DNA of 47,456 nt, taken from Pseudomonadota bacterium (GTDB lineage: Bacteria; Pseudomonadota; Alphaproteobacteria; Sphingomonadales; Sphingomonadaceae). Numbering within the stretch: the first letter of the stretch is position 1; every line of letters begins with the position of its first letter. Of the stretch, positions 1 to 8,310 are shown piece by piece. Position numbers and translations under genes: made by a program. The notes below the pieces were generated by a model. The model was not told the origin of the DNA. It worked only from the letters and a program-made list of their open reading frames with translations, and made no database searches. The stretch spans positions 1 to 47,456 of the forward strand of contig JAEZCZ010000101.1 in assembly GCA_023433305.1 (NCBI GenBank). The letters run 5' to 3'.

Positions 1-2066
1 GGCCGGCCCGGCACGGCGGGCGGCACGCGCGGATCGGGCCGCCGCGCGGGATCGCCCGGCTGCGGCTGCTGCTCTCCCTCGATCGGGAAGGGAACCCCGC
101 TCCGGTCTTCGGGTAGGCCGGGTTCGATCAGGTTGCCCTGCTCGTCGATGTAATAATAATCGTCGGCCGGGTCGCCAAACATCCATTCCTCGTCGGGCTC
201 GAGCTGCCATTCCGGGAGCTGGACGTCGGTGTCGAATTCCTCGACCGGGCGATCCTTCACGGCATAGCGCATGAAGTCGGAGAACGCGCGCGCGGGTGCC
301 GCACCGCCCTGGAGGCCGGGCACGGCTTTCGCATCGTCGCGTCCCATCCACACGCCGGTGGTAATCCCGCTCGAAAAGCCGACGAACCACCCGTCCTTGT
401 TCGAACTGGTAGTGCCCGTCTTGCCCGCGACTGGGCGCCCGATCTGGGCAGCGCGGCCGGTCCCAGTGTTGACCGCCGATTGCAGCAGGTCGGTCATCCC
501 CGCGGCGACATAGTCGGGCACGAGCTGGTGCGGCTGCGCGCGCTCGTGTCTGTAAAGAACTTCGCCGTCGGACGTCACGACCCGCGTGATGCCGTAGGGC
601 TCGATCGAACGGCCACCCGCCGCGACGGCCGCGAAGGCCCGCGTCAGGTCGATCACCCGAACTTCGGAGCTGCCCAGCACCATCGAAGGAAAGGTCGAGA
701 TCGGCGTCGTGATTCCGAACCGCCGGGCCATTCCCGCAACGCTCGAGAACCCCACTTCGTTGCCGAGCTGCGCCGCGACGGTATTGATCGAATAGGCGAA
801 GGCCGTGCGAAGATCGACCTCGCCGGCGTAGCGCCCGCTCGAATTGCGCGGGCTCCAATCGCCGATCGTCACCGGCATGTCGGTCACGCTGTCGGTGGGG
901 GTGTAGCCCGCCTCGAGAGCGGTGAGATAGACGAATAGCTTCCAGGCCGATCCTGGCTGGCGCTGAGCGTCGGTCGCGCGGTTGTAGTTCGATTTCACGT
1001 AATCGGTGCCGCCCACCAGAGCCAGGATCGCCCCGTCACGATCGAGGCTAACCAGCGCGCCCTGAGCGCCCGGCGGAGAGTTGTTCTCGATGGCCGCGGC
1101 TGCACGGCTTTGCATGCCGAGATCGAGCGTGGTCCAGACTTCGATGGGTTCAAACCCGGTATTGTTGGGCAGGAGCAGGTCGAGCTGCGGCAGGACGTAG
1201 TCGGTGAAATAACGCGCCGAGTTCTGTGCGCCCTCCTCGCGCAGCTTCACAGCCGACACGTCCACCGCGGCGGCTTCCGCCGCGCCGATCGCACCGTAGC
1301 GCCTCATCGCCTCCAGCACGACATTGGCGCGCCCGACCGCCGCATCGACGTCCGCGGTGGGCGAATAGCGGCTCGGCGCCTTGACCAGCCCGGCGATGAT
1401 CGCGGCCTCGGCGGTCGAGAGTTCTCGTGCCGAGTGGCTGAAGAACTTCCGGCTCGCCGAATCGATGCCGTAGGCGCCGCCGCCGAAATAGACCTTGTTG
1501 AGATAGAGCTCGAGGATCTGCTCCTTGGAGAACTTCCATTCGAGCGCCATCGCCAGCACCGCCTCGCGCAGCTTGCGATCGATCGTGCGGTTCGAATTGA
1601 GGAAGACGTTGCGAGCGAGCTGCTGCGAGATCGTCGAGGTCGCGCGCACCGGAGAATCTTCCCGTAGCGCCACGTAGAGCGCGCGCACGAGTCCGATCGG
1701 ATCGATCCCGAAGTGCGTGTAATAGCGCCGGTCCTCGACCGCCACCATCGCGTCCTTCATCACTTGCGGAATCTCGTCGGCATGGAGCCACTCGCCGTAA
1801 CTCGGCCCCATCGCCACGATCTGGGTTCCGTCGCGCGCGCGCACCACGATCGTTTGGCCGACCTGGCTATTCATCAACGTGGCGTAGCCGGGCATGTTGC
1901 GCGCGGCGAAAAACACCGACGTTCCGACCGCAAGAAGCAGCAGCGCGGCGAGCGCGCCACCCCACACGAAGGTCCGTTTCAGCCAGACCTTCCAACGGGG
2001 CAGCTCGCGCGGCGGCGGGGCTTTCCTGCGTTTGGCGGTTCTCGCGCCCCGCCTCTGTTCAGCCAT
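1..2066 (-). CDS. Class A penicillin-binding protein (PBP1A-like), C-terminus cut by window edge
   Basis: Bifunctional peptidoglycan synthase, anchored in the inner membrane and working in the periplasm: an N-terminal glycosyltransferase (GT51) polymerises glycan strands and a C-terminal transpeptidase cross-links them. The start at 2066 gives a basic cytoplasmic tail rich in Arg/Lys/Pro, then one membrane helix (roughly residues 32-52). The GT51 signature EDRRYYTHFGID lies near residue 109, followed by STISQQLARN. The transpeptidase serine box SAWK (near 372), the SIN motif (near 425) and KTGTTS (near 547) are all intact. About 688 codons are visible and the frame is open to the edge; the visible end is acidic and proline-rich, as in many alphaproteobacterial PBP1A tails. 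No partner gene is visible. Family assignment is secure; mrcA versus pbp1 naming is not settled. Confidence 0.93.
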   Translation of the reverse strand, partial: MAEQRRGARTAKRRKAPPPRELPRWKVWLKRTFVWGGALAALLLLAVGTSVFFAARNMPGYATLMNSQVGQTIVVRARDGTQIVAMGPSYGEWLHADEIPQVMKDAMVAVEDRRYYTHFGIDPIGLVRALYVALREDSPVRATSTISQQLARNVFLNSNRTIDRKLREAVLAMALEWKFSKEQILELYLNKVYFGGGAYGIDSASRKFFSHSARELSTAEAAIIAGLVKAPSRYSPTADVDAAVGRANVVLEAMRRYGAIGAAEAAAVDVSAVKLREEGAQNSARYFTDYVLPQLDLLLPNNTGFEPIEVWTTLDLGMQSRAAAAIENNSPPGAQGALVSLDRDGAILALVGGTDYVKSNYNRATDAQRQPGSAWKLFVYLTALEAGYTPTDSVTDMPVTIGDWSPRNSSGRYAGEVDLRTAFAYSINTVAAQLGNEVGFSSVAGMARRFGITTPISTFPSMVLGSSEVRVIDLTRAFAAVAAGGRSIEPYGITRVVTSDGEVLYRHERAQPHQLVPDYVAAGMTDLLQSAVNTGTGRAAQIGRPVAGKTGTTSSNKDGWFVGFSSGITTGVWMGRDDAKAVPGLQGGAAPARAFSDFMRYAVKDRPVEEFDTDVQLPEWQLEPDEEWMFGDPADDYYYIDEQGNLIEPGLPEDRSGVPFPIEGEQQPQPGDPARRPDPRVPPAVPGR

Positions 2067-2171
2067 TAGGCCAAGTCATCCTGTAGCCGGGCGCCGCGCG
2101 CCCTCCCGTTCAGCGCCGCAGTGCATAGAGCAATCGTAACGCAGCGTTAATGGCGCGCGCCTCCGCGCCGA

Positions 2172-2576
2172 TCAGTTTTCCTCCGGCTTGAACTCGAGCG
2201 AAGCGCTGTTGACACAGTAGCGCAGCCCGCCCTGGTCGCGCGGCCCGTCGGGAAAGACGTGCCCCAAATGGCCGTCGCAGCGCGAGCAGACGACTTCGGT
2301 GCGGATCATCCCGTGCGCGGTGTCGCGGTGTTCCTCGACCGCGTCATCGCTCGCCGGACGCGTGAAGCTCGGCCATCCCGATCCGCTGTCGAACTTGGTC
2401 TCGCTGTCGAACAACGGCTGCCCGCACCCGGCGCAGACGTATTCGCCCGCCGCCTTGTTCTTCTCGTACTTGCCGGTGAACGCGCGCTCGGTGCCCGCCT
2501 GGCGCAGGATCTGATACTGCTCCGGGGTCAATCGCTCACGCCACTCGGCGTCGGTGAGGTGCATCTTCTCGGGCAT
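2172..2576 (-). CDS. msrB: Peptide-methionine (R)-S-oxide reductase
   Basis: Repairs oxidised proteins by reducing the R-epimer of methionine sulfoxide, with thioredoxin as the usual electron donor. The 134-residue protein covers the whole SelR/MsrB domain. It has both zinc-binding CxxC pairs (CAGC and CSRC), the GSGWPSF substrate motif, GHVFPDGP and the catalytic RYCVNSASL box, whose Cys is the nucleophile. The start MPEKMHL at 2576 follows an AGGAGA ribosome site a few bases upstream; a longer open frame continues upstream but is not MsrB-like. The gene sits 71 bases downstream of a glutathione S-transferase on the same strand, so the two may share a transcript and a redox-protection role. 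Confidence 0.96.
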   Translation of the reverse strand: MPEKMHLTDAEWRERLTPEQYQILRQAGTERAFTGKYEKNKAAGEYVCAGCGQPLFDSETKFDSGSGWPSFTRPASDDAVEEHRDTAHGMIRTEVVCSRCDGHLGHVFPDGPRDQGGLRYCVNSASLEFKPEEN

Positions 2577-2647
2577 GGGAGTCTCCTTCGCGCGCCGATA
2601 TGGGATGGGCGATCGCGAACGGCAAACACTCCCCGCGCCCCGTCTCC

Positions 2648-3319
2648 CTATGCGTTCACGTCCGCATAGTGGCTCGGCGGCGGGATGCCTTCCATCTTTT
2701 CCGCCAGCAGCGGCCGAAAGCTCGGCCGGCTCTTCATGACCCGGTACCAGGCGTGCGCGCCCTCGTGCCCGCTCCAATCGATCCCGCCGAGGTAATCGGC
2801 CACCGAAATCTGCGCGGCCGCGGCGAAGTCGGCCAGGCTCAATTGGGCGCCCGCGAGCCAGCGCCGGTTGTCGACCAGCCAGTCGATGTAGTCGAGATGC
2901 TCGTGTGCAAGCCGCATTGCGCTTCGCAGGGCTTTGGAGTCGGGCGGCTGGCGCAGCACGGTGCGCTTCTTCATCTTCTCGTGCAGCAACGGATGGGTGA
3001 CATCCGCGAAGAAGCTCTCGTCGAACAGCGCGGTCAGCCGGCGGATTTCGGCGCGACCGGCCGCGGTGCCGAGGATCAACGGGCTCTTGTCGACCGTCTC
3101 CTCGAAGAACTCGCAGATCGCCTGGCTGTCGATCAGGGTGAGGTTCTTCTCCTCGAACCGCAGCACCGGCGTACGTCCGGCGGGATTATACGAATAGAAC
3201 GCATCGCTGGCGTCCCACGGCGTCTCACGTCGCAGTTCGTAACCGACTCCCTTCTCGCTCAGAGCGAGCCGGACCTTGCGGCTGAACGGACAGAGGGGGA
3301 AGTAATAGAGCTGCCACAT
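2648..3319 (-). CDS. Glutathione S-transferase family protein
   Basis: Cytosolic GST of 223 residues. It has an N-terminal thioredoxin-like domain beginning WQLYYFPLCPFSRKVR, with a CPFS motif at the position of the catalytic Cys/Ser. The glutathione-binding strand NPAGRTPVL follows, then DSQAICEFFE, and then an all-helical C-terminal domain containing SLADFAAAA. CPFS-type GSTs often act in thiol-transfer or dehalogenation-like chemistry rather than classical conjugation, but the substrate cannot be read from sequence. ATG 3319 was chosen; a GTG six bases upstream (3325) would add two residues. Neither start has a strong ribosome site. It is followed by msrB on the same strand. Confidence 0.88.
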   Translation of the reverse strand: MWQLYYFPLCPFSRKVRLALSEKGVGYELRRETPWDASDAFYSYNPAGRTPVLRFEEKNLTLIDSQAICEFFEETVDKSPLILGTAAGRAEIRRLTALFDESFFADVTHPLLHEKMKKRTVLRQPPDSKALRSAMRLAHEHLDYIDWLVDNRRWLAGAQLSLADFAAAAQISVADYLGGIDWSGHEGAHAWYRVMKSRPSFRPLLAEKMEGIPPPSHYADVNA

Positions 3320-3331
3320 GGACACACGTGG

Positions 3332-3796
3332 TCATGCCGCAACGCACGCGCGGCGTCTATGGGGTGGCGCGTGGATTATTCGCGGATGTCGCGTGCCATG
3401 TCTTCGGCGATGCGGTCTCCCCATCGCGCGCAATTCGGGCAGCATCAGCTCGAGCGTGGCGGCCGCCGTGGCGAGCGCCCCCATCATCTGCGGCAGGCGA
3501 TGTGCGAACTCATAGGGTGCATCCGCCGTCTCGGGGTCGACGAGATCGCCCACGCGCAAGTCGGGATCGACGTAGTCGGGATCCTCGCCCGCGATCGTCT
3601 TCGCCGCGCGCAGAAGGGGTGCTGCGGGCATATCGAGCACCGCTGTGGTCATCGCCTCGGCGGCGGTGGCGAGCTGTTCCTGGCGAACCGGATCGTTGAG
3701 TTCCTCGGCGACGCGCGCGGCGTCTGCCGGCGCGGCAAGCAGGGGAACCGGCGCTAGTGCGCTCGCGAAGACAAGCGTGGGGAGGACGATGCGCAT
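3332..3796 (-). CDS. Small exported protein of unknown function, probable 3'-end frameshift
   Basis: I do not recognise a named family. The start at 3796 follows an AAGGAGA ribosome site and opens a clear signal peptide (MRIVLPTLVFASALAPVPLLAAP) with a likely cleavage after ALA-type residues. The body is acidic and helical up to about residue 125. After PELRAMG the reading frame becomes a run of Arg/His/Pro typical of out-of-frame high-GC DNA. Dropping one G from the GGGG run (plus-strand CCCC at 3419-3422) restores a natural tail, DRIAEDMARDIRE, with a stop at 3376. The reported end at 3332 is therefore the literal frame, and 3376 is the likely ancestral end. It may be an assembly indel or a real mutation. 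Confidence 0.6.
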   Translation of the reverse strand: MRIVLPTLVFASALAPVPLLAAPADAARVAEELNDPVRQEQLATAAEAMTTAVLDMPAAPLLRAAKTIAGEDPDYVDPDLRVGDLVDPETADAPYEFAHRLPQMMGALATAAATLELMLPELRAMGRPHRRRHGTRHPRIIHAPPHRRRACVAA

Positions 3797-3863
3797 CGAT
3801 CCGTCTCCTTTGCAGAACGATCCGGCGACGGATGACACCAAGTGCCTGAAGGGAGGCTGAATT

Positions 3864-4226
3864 CTATTTTTCCGAAGCCTCGAGCGTAGAGAGGCAGACA
3901 GGCATCACGGCGGTCAGCGTGCCGCCCTGCAGCAGGGTTCGCGCTTCGGACTCCAGCTCCCGCGAAATCCCGTCGCGATCTAGGCCCGCCTCGTCCATCA
4001 CCCGCGCCGAGGCGCGCACGAAGAACTCGCTCCCGCGCTGCTTCAGCGGAGGATATTGCTGCACCTCGGCGTGACCGGCTTCCTGGCGATAAGCGATCAG
4101 GGCGAACGCAGCCGAGCAGCGCAGCAGCATCTTGTGCTCGAGCGTCAGTTGCGGAGGCGCGGCGACCTGGGCAGCGGCGGGCCCAGCGAAGACCAGTGCA
4201 GCGAAGCAGGCAAGGAGTTTGTTCAT
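3864..4226 (-). CDS. Small exported hypothetical protein with a cysteine pair
   Basis: A 120-residue protein with a standard Sec signal peptide (first ~20 residues, ending AAAQ) and a compact helical body. Two cysteines in the mature part (about residues 37 and 111) could form a periplasmic disulfide. No enzyme motif or named domain is recognised. It lies on the same strand as, and 67 bases upstream of, the other small exported protein, and 38 bases downstream of the SDR operon, so read-through from that operon is possible. Codon use and GC match the neighbours, which supports a real gene. Confidence 0.7.
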   Translation of the reverse strand: MNKLLACFAALVFAGPAAAQVAAPPQLTLEHKMLLRCSAAFALIAYRQEAGHAEVQQYPPLKQRGSEFFVRASARVMDEAGLDRDGISRELESEARTLLQGGTLTAVMPVCLSTLEASEK

Positions 4227-4264
4227 CGCAAAGGCGCTTAGCGCGGGGAACCTGAACGCAGGCC

Positions 4265-5182
4265 TCAGCCCACCTCGTTCGCCTTGCGGCGCGTCTCGGC
4301 GAAGTTGTCCCGACGCAACTTTTCGAAGGCAACGCGCTGGTCGTAACCCGCATCAGGCGGGTAGTCGCGGTAATCGGTGAGCACTTCATCGAACAGCTCG
4401 CGCACCTCTTCCTTGTGGTCGGGATGCGTGAAGATGTTGGCGCGGTTCTCTCTGATGCCGTCGAGAATGCGTGCCCCGATGACGTCGGGCTCCATCCCGA
4501 ACTCATGGATTCCGGCGAGCCGCTCGACCGCCGCAGCGTCGACCGGTTTCATCGCGCCCTTGAGCGCATCGGGCCGGACATCGTCGCTCGCGTAGATGTA
4601 GCTCTTCACCAGCCCCGGATGCACCACGGAGACGCCGATGCCGTACTGGTACATCGAGTGCCGCAGCGAATAGCTCAGGCCCCTCACCGCGAATTTGGCG
4701 GTGTTGTAGATGCCCGGCGCCCCGCCCGCGATAAAGCTCGCCATGCTGGCGGTGTTGGTGATGTGTCCGCCGACCAACTCGCCCGACTGCGCGCGCGCCT
4801 TCATCCGGGGCGCGAACGTCATCACCCCGTTTATCACTCCGCCGAGGTTGACCCCGAGCACCCAGTCCCAATCGTCGTACGAGCTGTCCTCGATCGTCTG
4901 GAAGAGGTTGATGCCGGCGTTGTTGAATACCAAGCTGACCGGCCCGAGCTCGGCCTCGACCTTGTCGGCCGCCGCGGCGAAGCCGGCTCGATCCATCACA
5001 TTGAGCTGGACTCCCATCACTTCCCGGTTGTCGAGGCTCGCCAACGCCGCATCGATCGCGTCCTGCCGGATGTCGGCGATCGCCACCTTGCAGCCTTCGT
5101 TCAAGAGGTTGCGGACGATGCCAATCCCCACGCCATGGGCGCCCCCGGTGACGAAAGCCGTCCGGCCGGCGAAGTCCTTCAC
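4265..5182 (-). CDS. Short-chain dehydrogenase/reductase (SDR), distal gene of SDR-NTF2-SDR operon
   Basis: Classical SDR of 305 residues, probably an NAD-dependent alcohol dehydrogenase or ketone reductase. The Rossmann motif TGGAHGVG is at 12-19, with Asp37 at the end of strand two favouring NAD(H) over NADP(H). NNAG (87-90) is followed by the catalytic Ser146, Tyr159 and Lys163 (YNTAK). A C-terminal extension of about 100 residues after the core resembles that of the other SDR in this operon, so the two are probably paralogues. The start is a GTG at 5182 whose GTGA overlaps the stop of the NTF2-like gene, implying translational coupling. The substrate is unknown; the setting suggests an aromatic side-chain alcohol. 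Confidence 0.88.
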   Translation of the reverse strand: MKDFAGRTAFVTGGAHGVGIGIVRNLLNEGCKVAIADIRQDAIDAALASLDNREVMGVQLNVMDRAGFAAAADKVEAELGPVSLVFNNAGINLFQTIEDSSYDDWDWVLGVNLGGVINGVMTFAPRMKARAQSGELVGGHITNTASMASFIAGGAPGIYNTAKFAVRGLSYSLRHSMYQYGIGVSVVHPGLVKSYIYASDDVRPDALKGAMKPVDAAAVERLAGIHEFGMEPDVIGARILDGIRENRANIFTHPDHKEEVRELFDEVLTDYRDYPPDAGYDQRVAFEKLRRDNFAETRRKANEVG

Positions 5183-5706
5183 TTCGCCTGCGCCTTGCGG
5201 TCCATTGCCAGGACAGGATTGGTTGATCCGCTTTCGCGTCCCGGCAGAAACTCGTTGAGAATTCGCCGGAGGCTGAACAACCACCGCCCGTCCACACGCT
5301 GCAGCTCGTCCTCGTAGATGCCGAAAGTACCCAGCGTCGGAGTCAGTCGTCCGCTCTCGTTACGCGGGCCGTCGTTGGCGGTCTCGAACCAAAATCCGGT
5401 ATGCCAGGCGCGATCGCCCTCGACCCGGATGGTCGAGTGGCACAGCACGTGGCGCAGCACCGCCGGCTTGCCGTCGACATCGACATAGATCGCGCCGACC
5501 GCCTCCTTGAACCCCTTGGCCGCCGCCTTGATGTTATCGCGTCCGGTGACCGAACCGCGCGCGAACTCGAGGGTCCCGTCTTCTGTGAAGGTGTCTCCGT
5601 AGCTCTCGAAATCGTTGTAATCCATCGCGAACAGGTAGCGCGAAAGAAGGTCCTCGATCTCGGCGCGGTCGCGCGCGTAAGCCTCGTCGTATTTTTGCGA
5701 TGTCAT
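5179..5706 (-). CDS. NTF2-like (SnoaL-type) protein, candidate lyase or isomerase
   Basis: A 175-residue protein with the cone-shaped NTF2/SnoaL fold pattern: an N-terminal helix (AEIEDLLSRYLFAMDYNDFESYGDTF), the FTEDGTLEF strand, then a C-terminal sheet including HVLCHSTIRVEGD and WLFSLRRI. NTF2-like enzymes include dehydratases, isomerases, ring-hydroxylating dioxygenase beta subunits and, in sphingomonads, the cofactor-free diarylpropane lyases LsdE/LdpA that release formaldehyde. No dioxygenase alpha subunit is nearby, so a stand-alone enzyme is likelier. It is coupled by 4-base overlaps to an SDR on each side (ATGA upstream, GTGA downstream), so the three products probably act on one substrate series. 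The LsdE/LdpA link is inference from context, not from residues I could verify. Confidence 0.82.
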   Translation of the reverse strand: MTSQKYDEAYARDRAEIEDLLSRYLFAMDYNDFESYGDTFTEDGTLEFARGSVTGRDNIKAAAKGFKEAVGAIYVDVDGKPAVLRHVLCHSTIRVEGDRAWHTGFWFETANDGPRNESGRLTPTLGTFGIYEDELQRVDGRWLFSLRRILNEFLPGRESGSTNPVLAMDRKAQAK

Positions 5707-6611
5707 GCCTTGAGCTTCTCCTGCGGGGCGATTTCGGCGGCGTGGACCGGGTTGCGGAACAGCCGCGCGAAGGTCTGCTTGTATTCGTGATTTTCCGGGC
5801 GTCGGTGCGGTACCGAAGCGACCATCGCGCCGGCGCGATCCTTCACCCCGTCGAGGAACTCGGAGTGGGTGAGGATGAACAGCTCGTCCGCGAGAATGCC
5901 TTCGAGCACGCGCTCGCCGGCTTCCTCCTTGGTCATGAACAGGTGCATGAGGTCGCCCGAGGCCTGTCTCGCCTTGTCGCTGACCGCATAGCCAGTGTCG
6001 GCGAACCTTTCCTGGCGCGTCCTGCCTGCTTCGGCGATGTTCGACTGCACGGCACCCGGGCAGAACGCCGAGCAGATCACTCCGCGATCCTCGAGCTCGG
6101 CGCGCATCGATTCCATCAAGCCCACCACCGCCGATTTGGCGGTGACGTAAGTCGCCGCGCCGGCGTGCGGCACCATTCCGCTCATCGACGCCGTCGAAAC
6201 GATATGTCCACCCTCGCCGTGCGCGAGCATGCGGGGCAGGATCGTGACGATGCCGTTGATCGTGCCGCCGAGGCAGACGCCGAGCGTCCAGTCCCAGTCG
6301 CCGTAGGTGGCCAGCTCGATCGGGCCAAGCGCGGCCACGCCGGCATTGTTCACCAGCACATGGATATTGCCGAACTTGCGCTCGGTCTCGTCGGCGGCGG
6401 AAGCGAAGGCGTCGCGGTCGGTCACGTCGAGCGGAATCGCAAGCACGTCGCCGCCGCCGTCGAGCTCCTCGCTCGCAGCCTCCAGGTGATCTTCGCGAAT
6501 GTCGGCGATGGTCACCCGCATTCCGGCCCCGAGCAGCGCCTTGGCGATGCCGAGCCCAATCCCGCTGCCGCCGCCGGTGATGAAGGCGGTCTTCCCCGCG
6601 AGGTTTTGCAT
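5703..6611 (-). CDS. Short-chain dehydrogenase/reductase (SDR), first gene of operon
   Basis: A 302-residue classical SDR with TGGGSGIG (12-19), Asp37 after strand two (NAD preference), NNAG (88-91), a serine at about 142, and YVTAK giving Tyr155 and Lys159. The C-terminal ~100 residues, beyond the Rossmann core, are similar in layout to the SDR at 4265. The start at 6611 is preceded by a GGGAGAGG-type ribosome site. It opens a three-gene minus-strand operon and diverges from the MFS gene at 6753 across a 141-base promoter region with inverted and direct repeats. Likely role: oxidation or reduction of a side-chain alcohol in aromatic catabolism, by inference only. Confidence 0.9.
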   Translation of the reverse strand: MQNLAGKTAFITGGGSGIGLGIAKALLGAGMRVTIADIREDHLEAASEELDGGGDVLAIPLDVTDRDAFASAADETERKFGNIHVLVNNAGVAALGPIELATYGDWDWTLGVCLGGTINGIVTILPRMLAHGEGGHIVSTASMSGMVPHAGAATYVTAKSAVVGLMESMRAELEDRGVICSAFCPGAVQSNIAEAGRTRQERFADTGYAVSDKARQASGDLMHLFMTKEEAGERVLEGILADELFILTHSEFLDGVKDRAGAMVASVPHRRPENHEYKQTFARLFRNPVHAAEIAPQEKLKA

Positions 6612-6644
6612 GGAATGAACCTCTCCCGGCCGCTCACGCGACCG

Positions 6645-6716
6645 ATTGCGACAACTTTTGTCTTTCGCCCTTCTCTATTCACCTCCTAGAAAACCGGGCA
6701 AGCGGAATTGCGACAA
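6645..6716. promoter_or_regulatory. Divergent promoter region with inverted and direct repeats
   Basis: Between the divergent SDR operon and MFS gene there is a perfect inverted repeat GACAA-CTT-TTGTC (6650-6662). The 10-base direct repeat ATTGCGACAA occurs at 6645-6654 and again at 6707-6716. The two share the GACAA half-site, so a dimeric repressor or activator binding both sites would control both operons. No regulator gene is adjacent. The repeats are visible; the regulatory function is inferred. Confidence 0.4.
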
Positions 6717-6752
6717 GGCCCCGAACATACGGGGCAACGGGAGAGCATCCGG

Positions 6753-8168
6753 ATGGCCATTGCCCCGACTTCCCAGGAACTGGCAGCCGAGGCGGACAAG
6801 GCGGCCGCGGCCGGCAAGGGAATGCCGTGGCCAAGTGAGAAAGCCGGATACTGGACCTTGTTCGCGGTGGTTTTCGCCACGTTCATCACCTTCCTCGACC
6901 AGACCGCGTTCGGTTTGCTCGCCGAAAAGATGAAGACCAGCTTCGGCATCTCGGACTTCGTTCTGGGGCTGCTGCTCGGGCCGGTCACCGTGGTCGCCTA
7001 CGTGATCGTCGGCATCCCGCTGGCGCGCCTCGTCGACATCTTCCCGCGCAAGTATGTGCTCTCGGCAGGCATCGCCGCGCTCGGCACGATCATGGCGCTC
7101 GGAGGCCTCGCGCAGAACCTGTGGCAGCTTATCGCCACCCGGCTGTTCGTAGGGGCGAGCTCGTCCGCCAACGGGCCCGGTTCCTATTCGATCCTCGTCG
7201 ACTACTTCAAACCGCTGCGTATTCCGTTGGTTTTCGCGCTGCTCCAGCTCGGCTTCATCCTCGGCCAGTCTCTCGGAAACATCTTCGGGGGTCACTTGAT
7301 TCGCTGGACCGAAGGATTCGGCGAGACGGTCAGCTTCCTCGGCATCGAAATCTTCAGCTGGCAGATCGTGCTGATCGTCGTGGGTCTGCCTGGCATCCTC
7401 GCCGGCCTGATCTGGCTGACAGTTAAGGAACCGCCGCGCCGCAGCCCTCCCGAGGCGCGCCAGCTCGTGCCTGACACGGCGCCGTTCTGGCGCAGGCTCC
7501 TGGCCTTCATGGGCCTTGATGCCGCCCTTGCCATTTGGAAACGGAAGTACGTGTTCCTGCCGCTTTTCGTCGCGCTCGCCATGTCTGCAATCGAAAGTCA
7601 GGGTTTGCCGCAGTTCCGCACGCCTTTCATTCTTCGCACTTACGAAGGATGGGACGAGGCGCGCCTCGGTGGTCTGCTCGGCACGATGCTGCTTGTCGCG
7701 ATGCTCCTGGGGATCGCGGTTGGTGGTGTCTTCGTCACATGGATGGGCAAGCGCTACAAGGACGCCAACATCCGCGCGACCGCAATCATCTTCACTTGCA
7801 CCACCATCGTGACCATCGCGATGCCGCTGATGCCGACCGGAGAACTGGCGCTGGCCTGCATGGCGCTGGCCGCGTTCTTCGGTCTGGCCGGCGCGCCCGC
7901 GCAGAACGCCGCGATCCAGCGCATCGCGCCCGACGAGATGCGCGGCCAGGTGACCGCGCTCTACCTGTTCATGTTCACCTTCTTTGGCGCAATGGGCCCG
8001 GCCGTAATCGGCTTCGTCAGCACGTTCATCGTCGGCGACGAGGACGAGATCTGGAAGGCGATCCTCATCACCGCGGTGATTTTCCTGCCCACGGCGACCT
8101 ACTTCATGTGGCGCGGCATCAAGCCCTATCGCGAGGAAGTCGAGCGGCTCGAGGCGATGGGCCGCTAA
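6753..8168 (+). CDS. MFS transporter, spinster-like family
   Basis: A 471-residue polytopic membrane protein with about 12 hydrophobic segments and the MFS loop motif between helices 2 and 3 (GIPLARLVDIFPRKYVLS). The TFITFLDQTAFGLL first helix and the long central loop after helix 6 resemble the spinster (Spns) group that proteobacteria often place in aromatic and steroid catabolic clusters. It probably moves an organic acid or aromatic substrate across the inner membrane. ATG 6753 was chosen for its GGGAGAG site about 9 bases upstream; an upstream TTG (6708) would lack one. It is the first gene of a plus-strand run with the aldehyde dehydrogenase. A second transporter of the same type lies at 13404. 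Confidence 0.9.
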   Translation: MAIAPTSQELAAEADKAAAAGKGMPWPSEKAGYWTLFAVVFATFITFLDQTAFGLLAEKMKTSFGISDFVLGLLLGPVTVVAYVIVGIPLARLVDIFPRKYVLSAGIAALGTIMALGGLAQNLWQLIATRLFVGASSSANGPGSYSILVDYFKPLRIPLVFALLQLGFILGQSLGNIFGGHLIRWTEGFGETVSFLGIEIFSWQIVLIVVGLPGILAGLIWLTVKEPPRRSPPEARQLVPDTAPFWRRLLAFMGLDAALAIWKRKYVFLPLFVALAMSAIESQGLPQFRTPFILRTYEGWDEARLGGLLGTMLLVAMLLGIAVGGVFVTWMGKRYKDANIRATAIIFTCTTIVTIAMPLMPTGELALACMALAAFFGLAGAPAQNAAIQRIAPDEMRGQVTALYLFMFTFFGAMGPAVIGFVSTFIVGDEDEIWKAILITAVIFLPTATYFMWRGIKPYREEVERLEAMGR

Positions 8169-8217
8169 CCCACTACCTGCCCGTTGACTTGGCGCGAACA
8201 CCGCCGCAATCGTAAGC

Positions 8218-8247
8218 AACACATACGAACTGGGAGAGTCGTGTGTT
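8218..8247 (+). promoter_or_regulatory. Inverted repeat in the leader of the aldehyde dehydrogenase gene
   Basis: AACACA (8218-8223) pairs with TGTGTT (8242-8247); the adjoining CGA/TCG bases extend the stem with a two-base bulge. It lies in the 153-base gap between the MFS stop and the TTG start of the aldehyde dehydrogenase, and could be an operator or leader hairpin. No -10/-35 pair was convincing. Confidence 0.25.
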
Positions 8248-8310
8248 CTGCCGCGAGGTCCGACGGGCTATTTCCGGGCACTTTCGGACGCCTCTCCCAC
8301 CCACTTCGCG

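Noticed and set aside
5179..5706. Beta subunit of a ring-hydroxylating dioxygenase
   Set aside because: Same fold class, but no Rieske alpha subunit, ferredoxin or reductase is in the operon.
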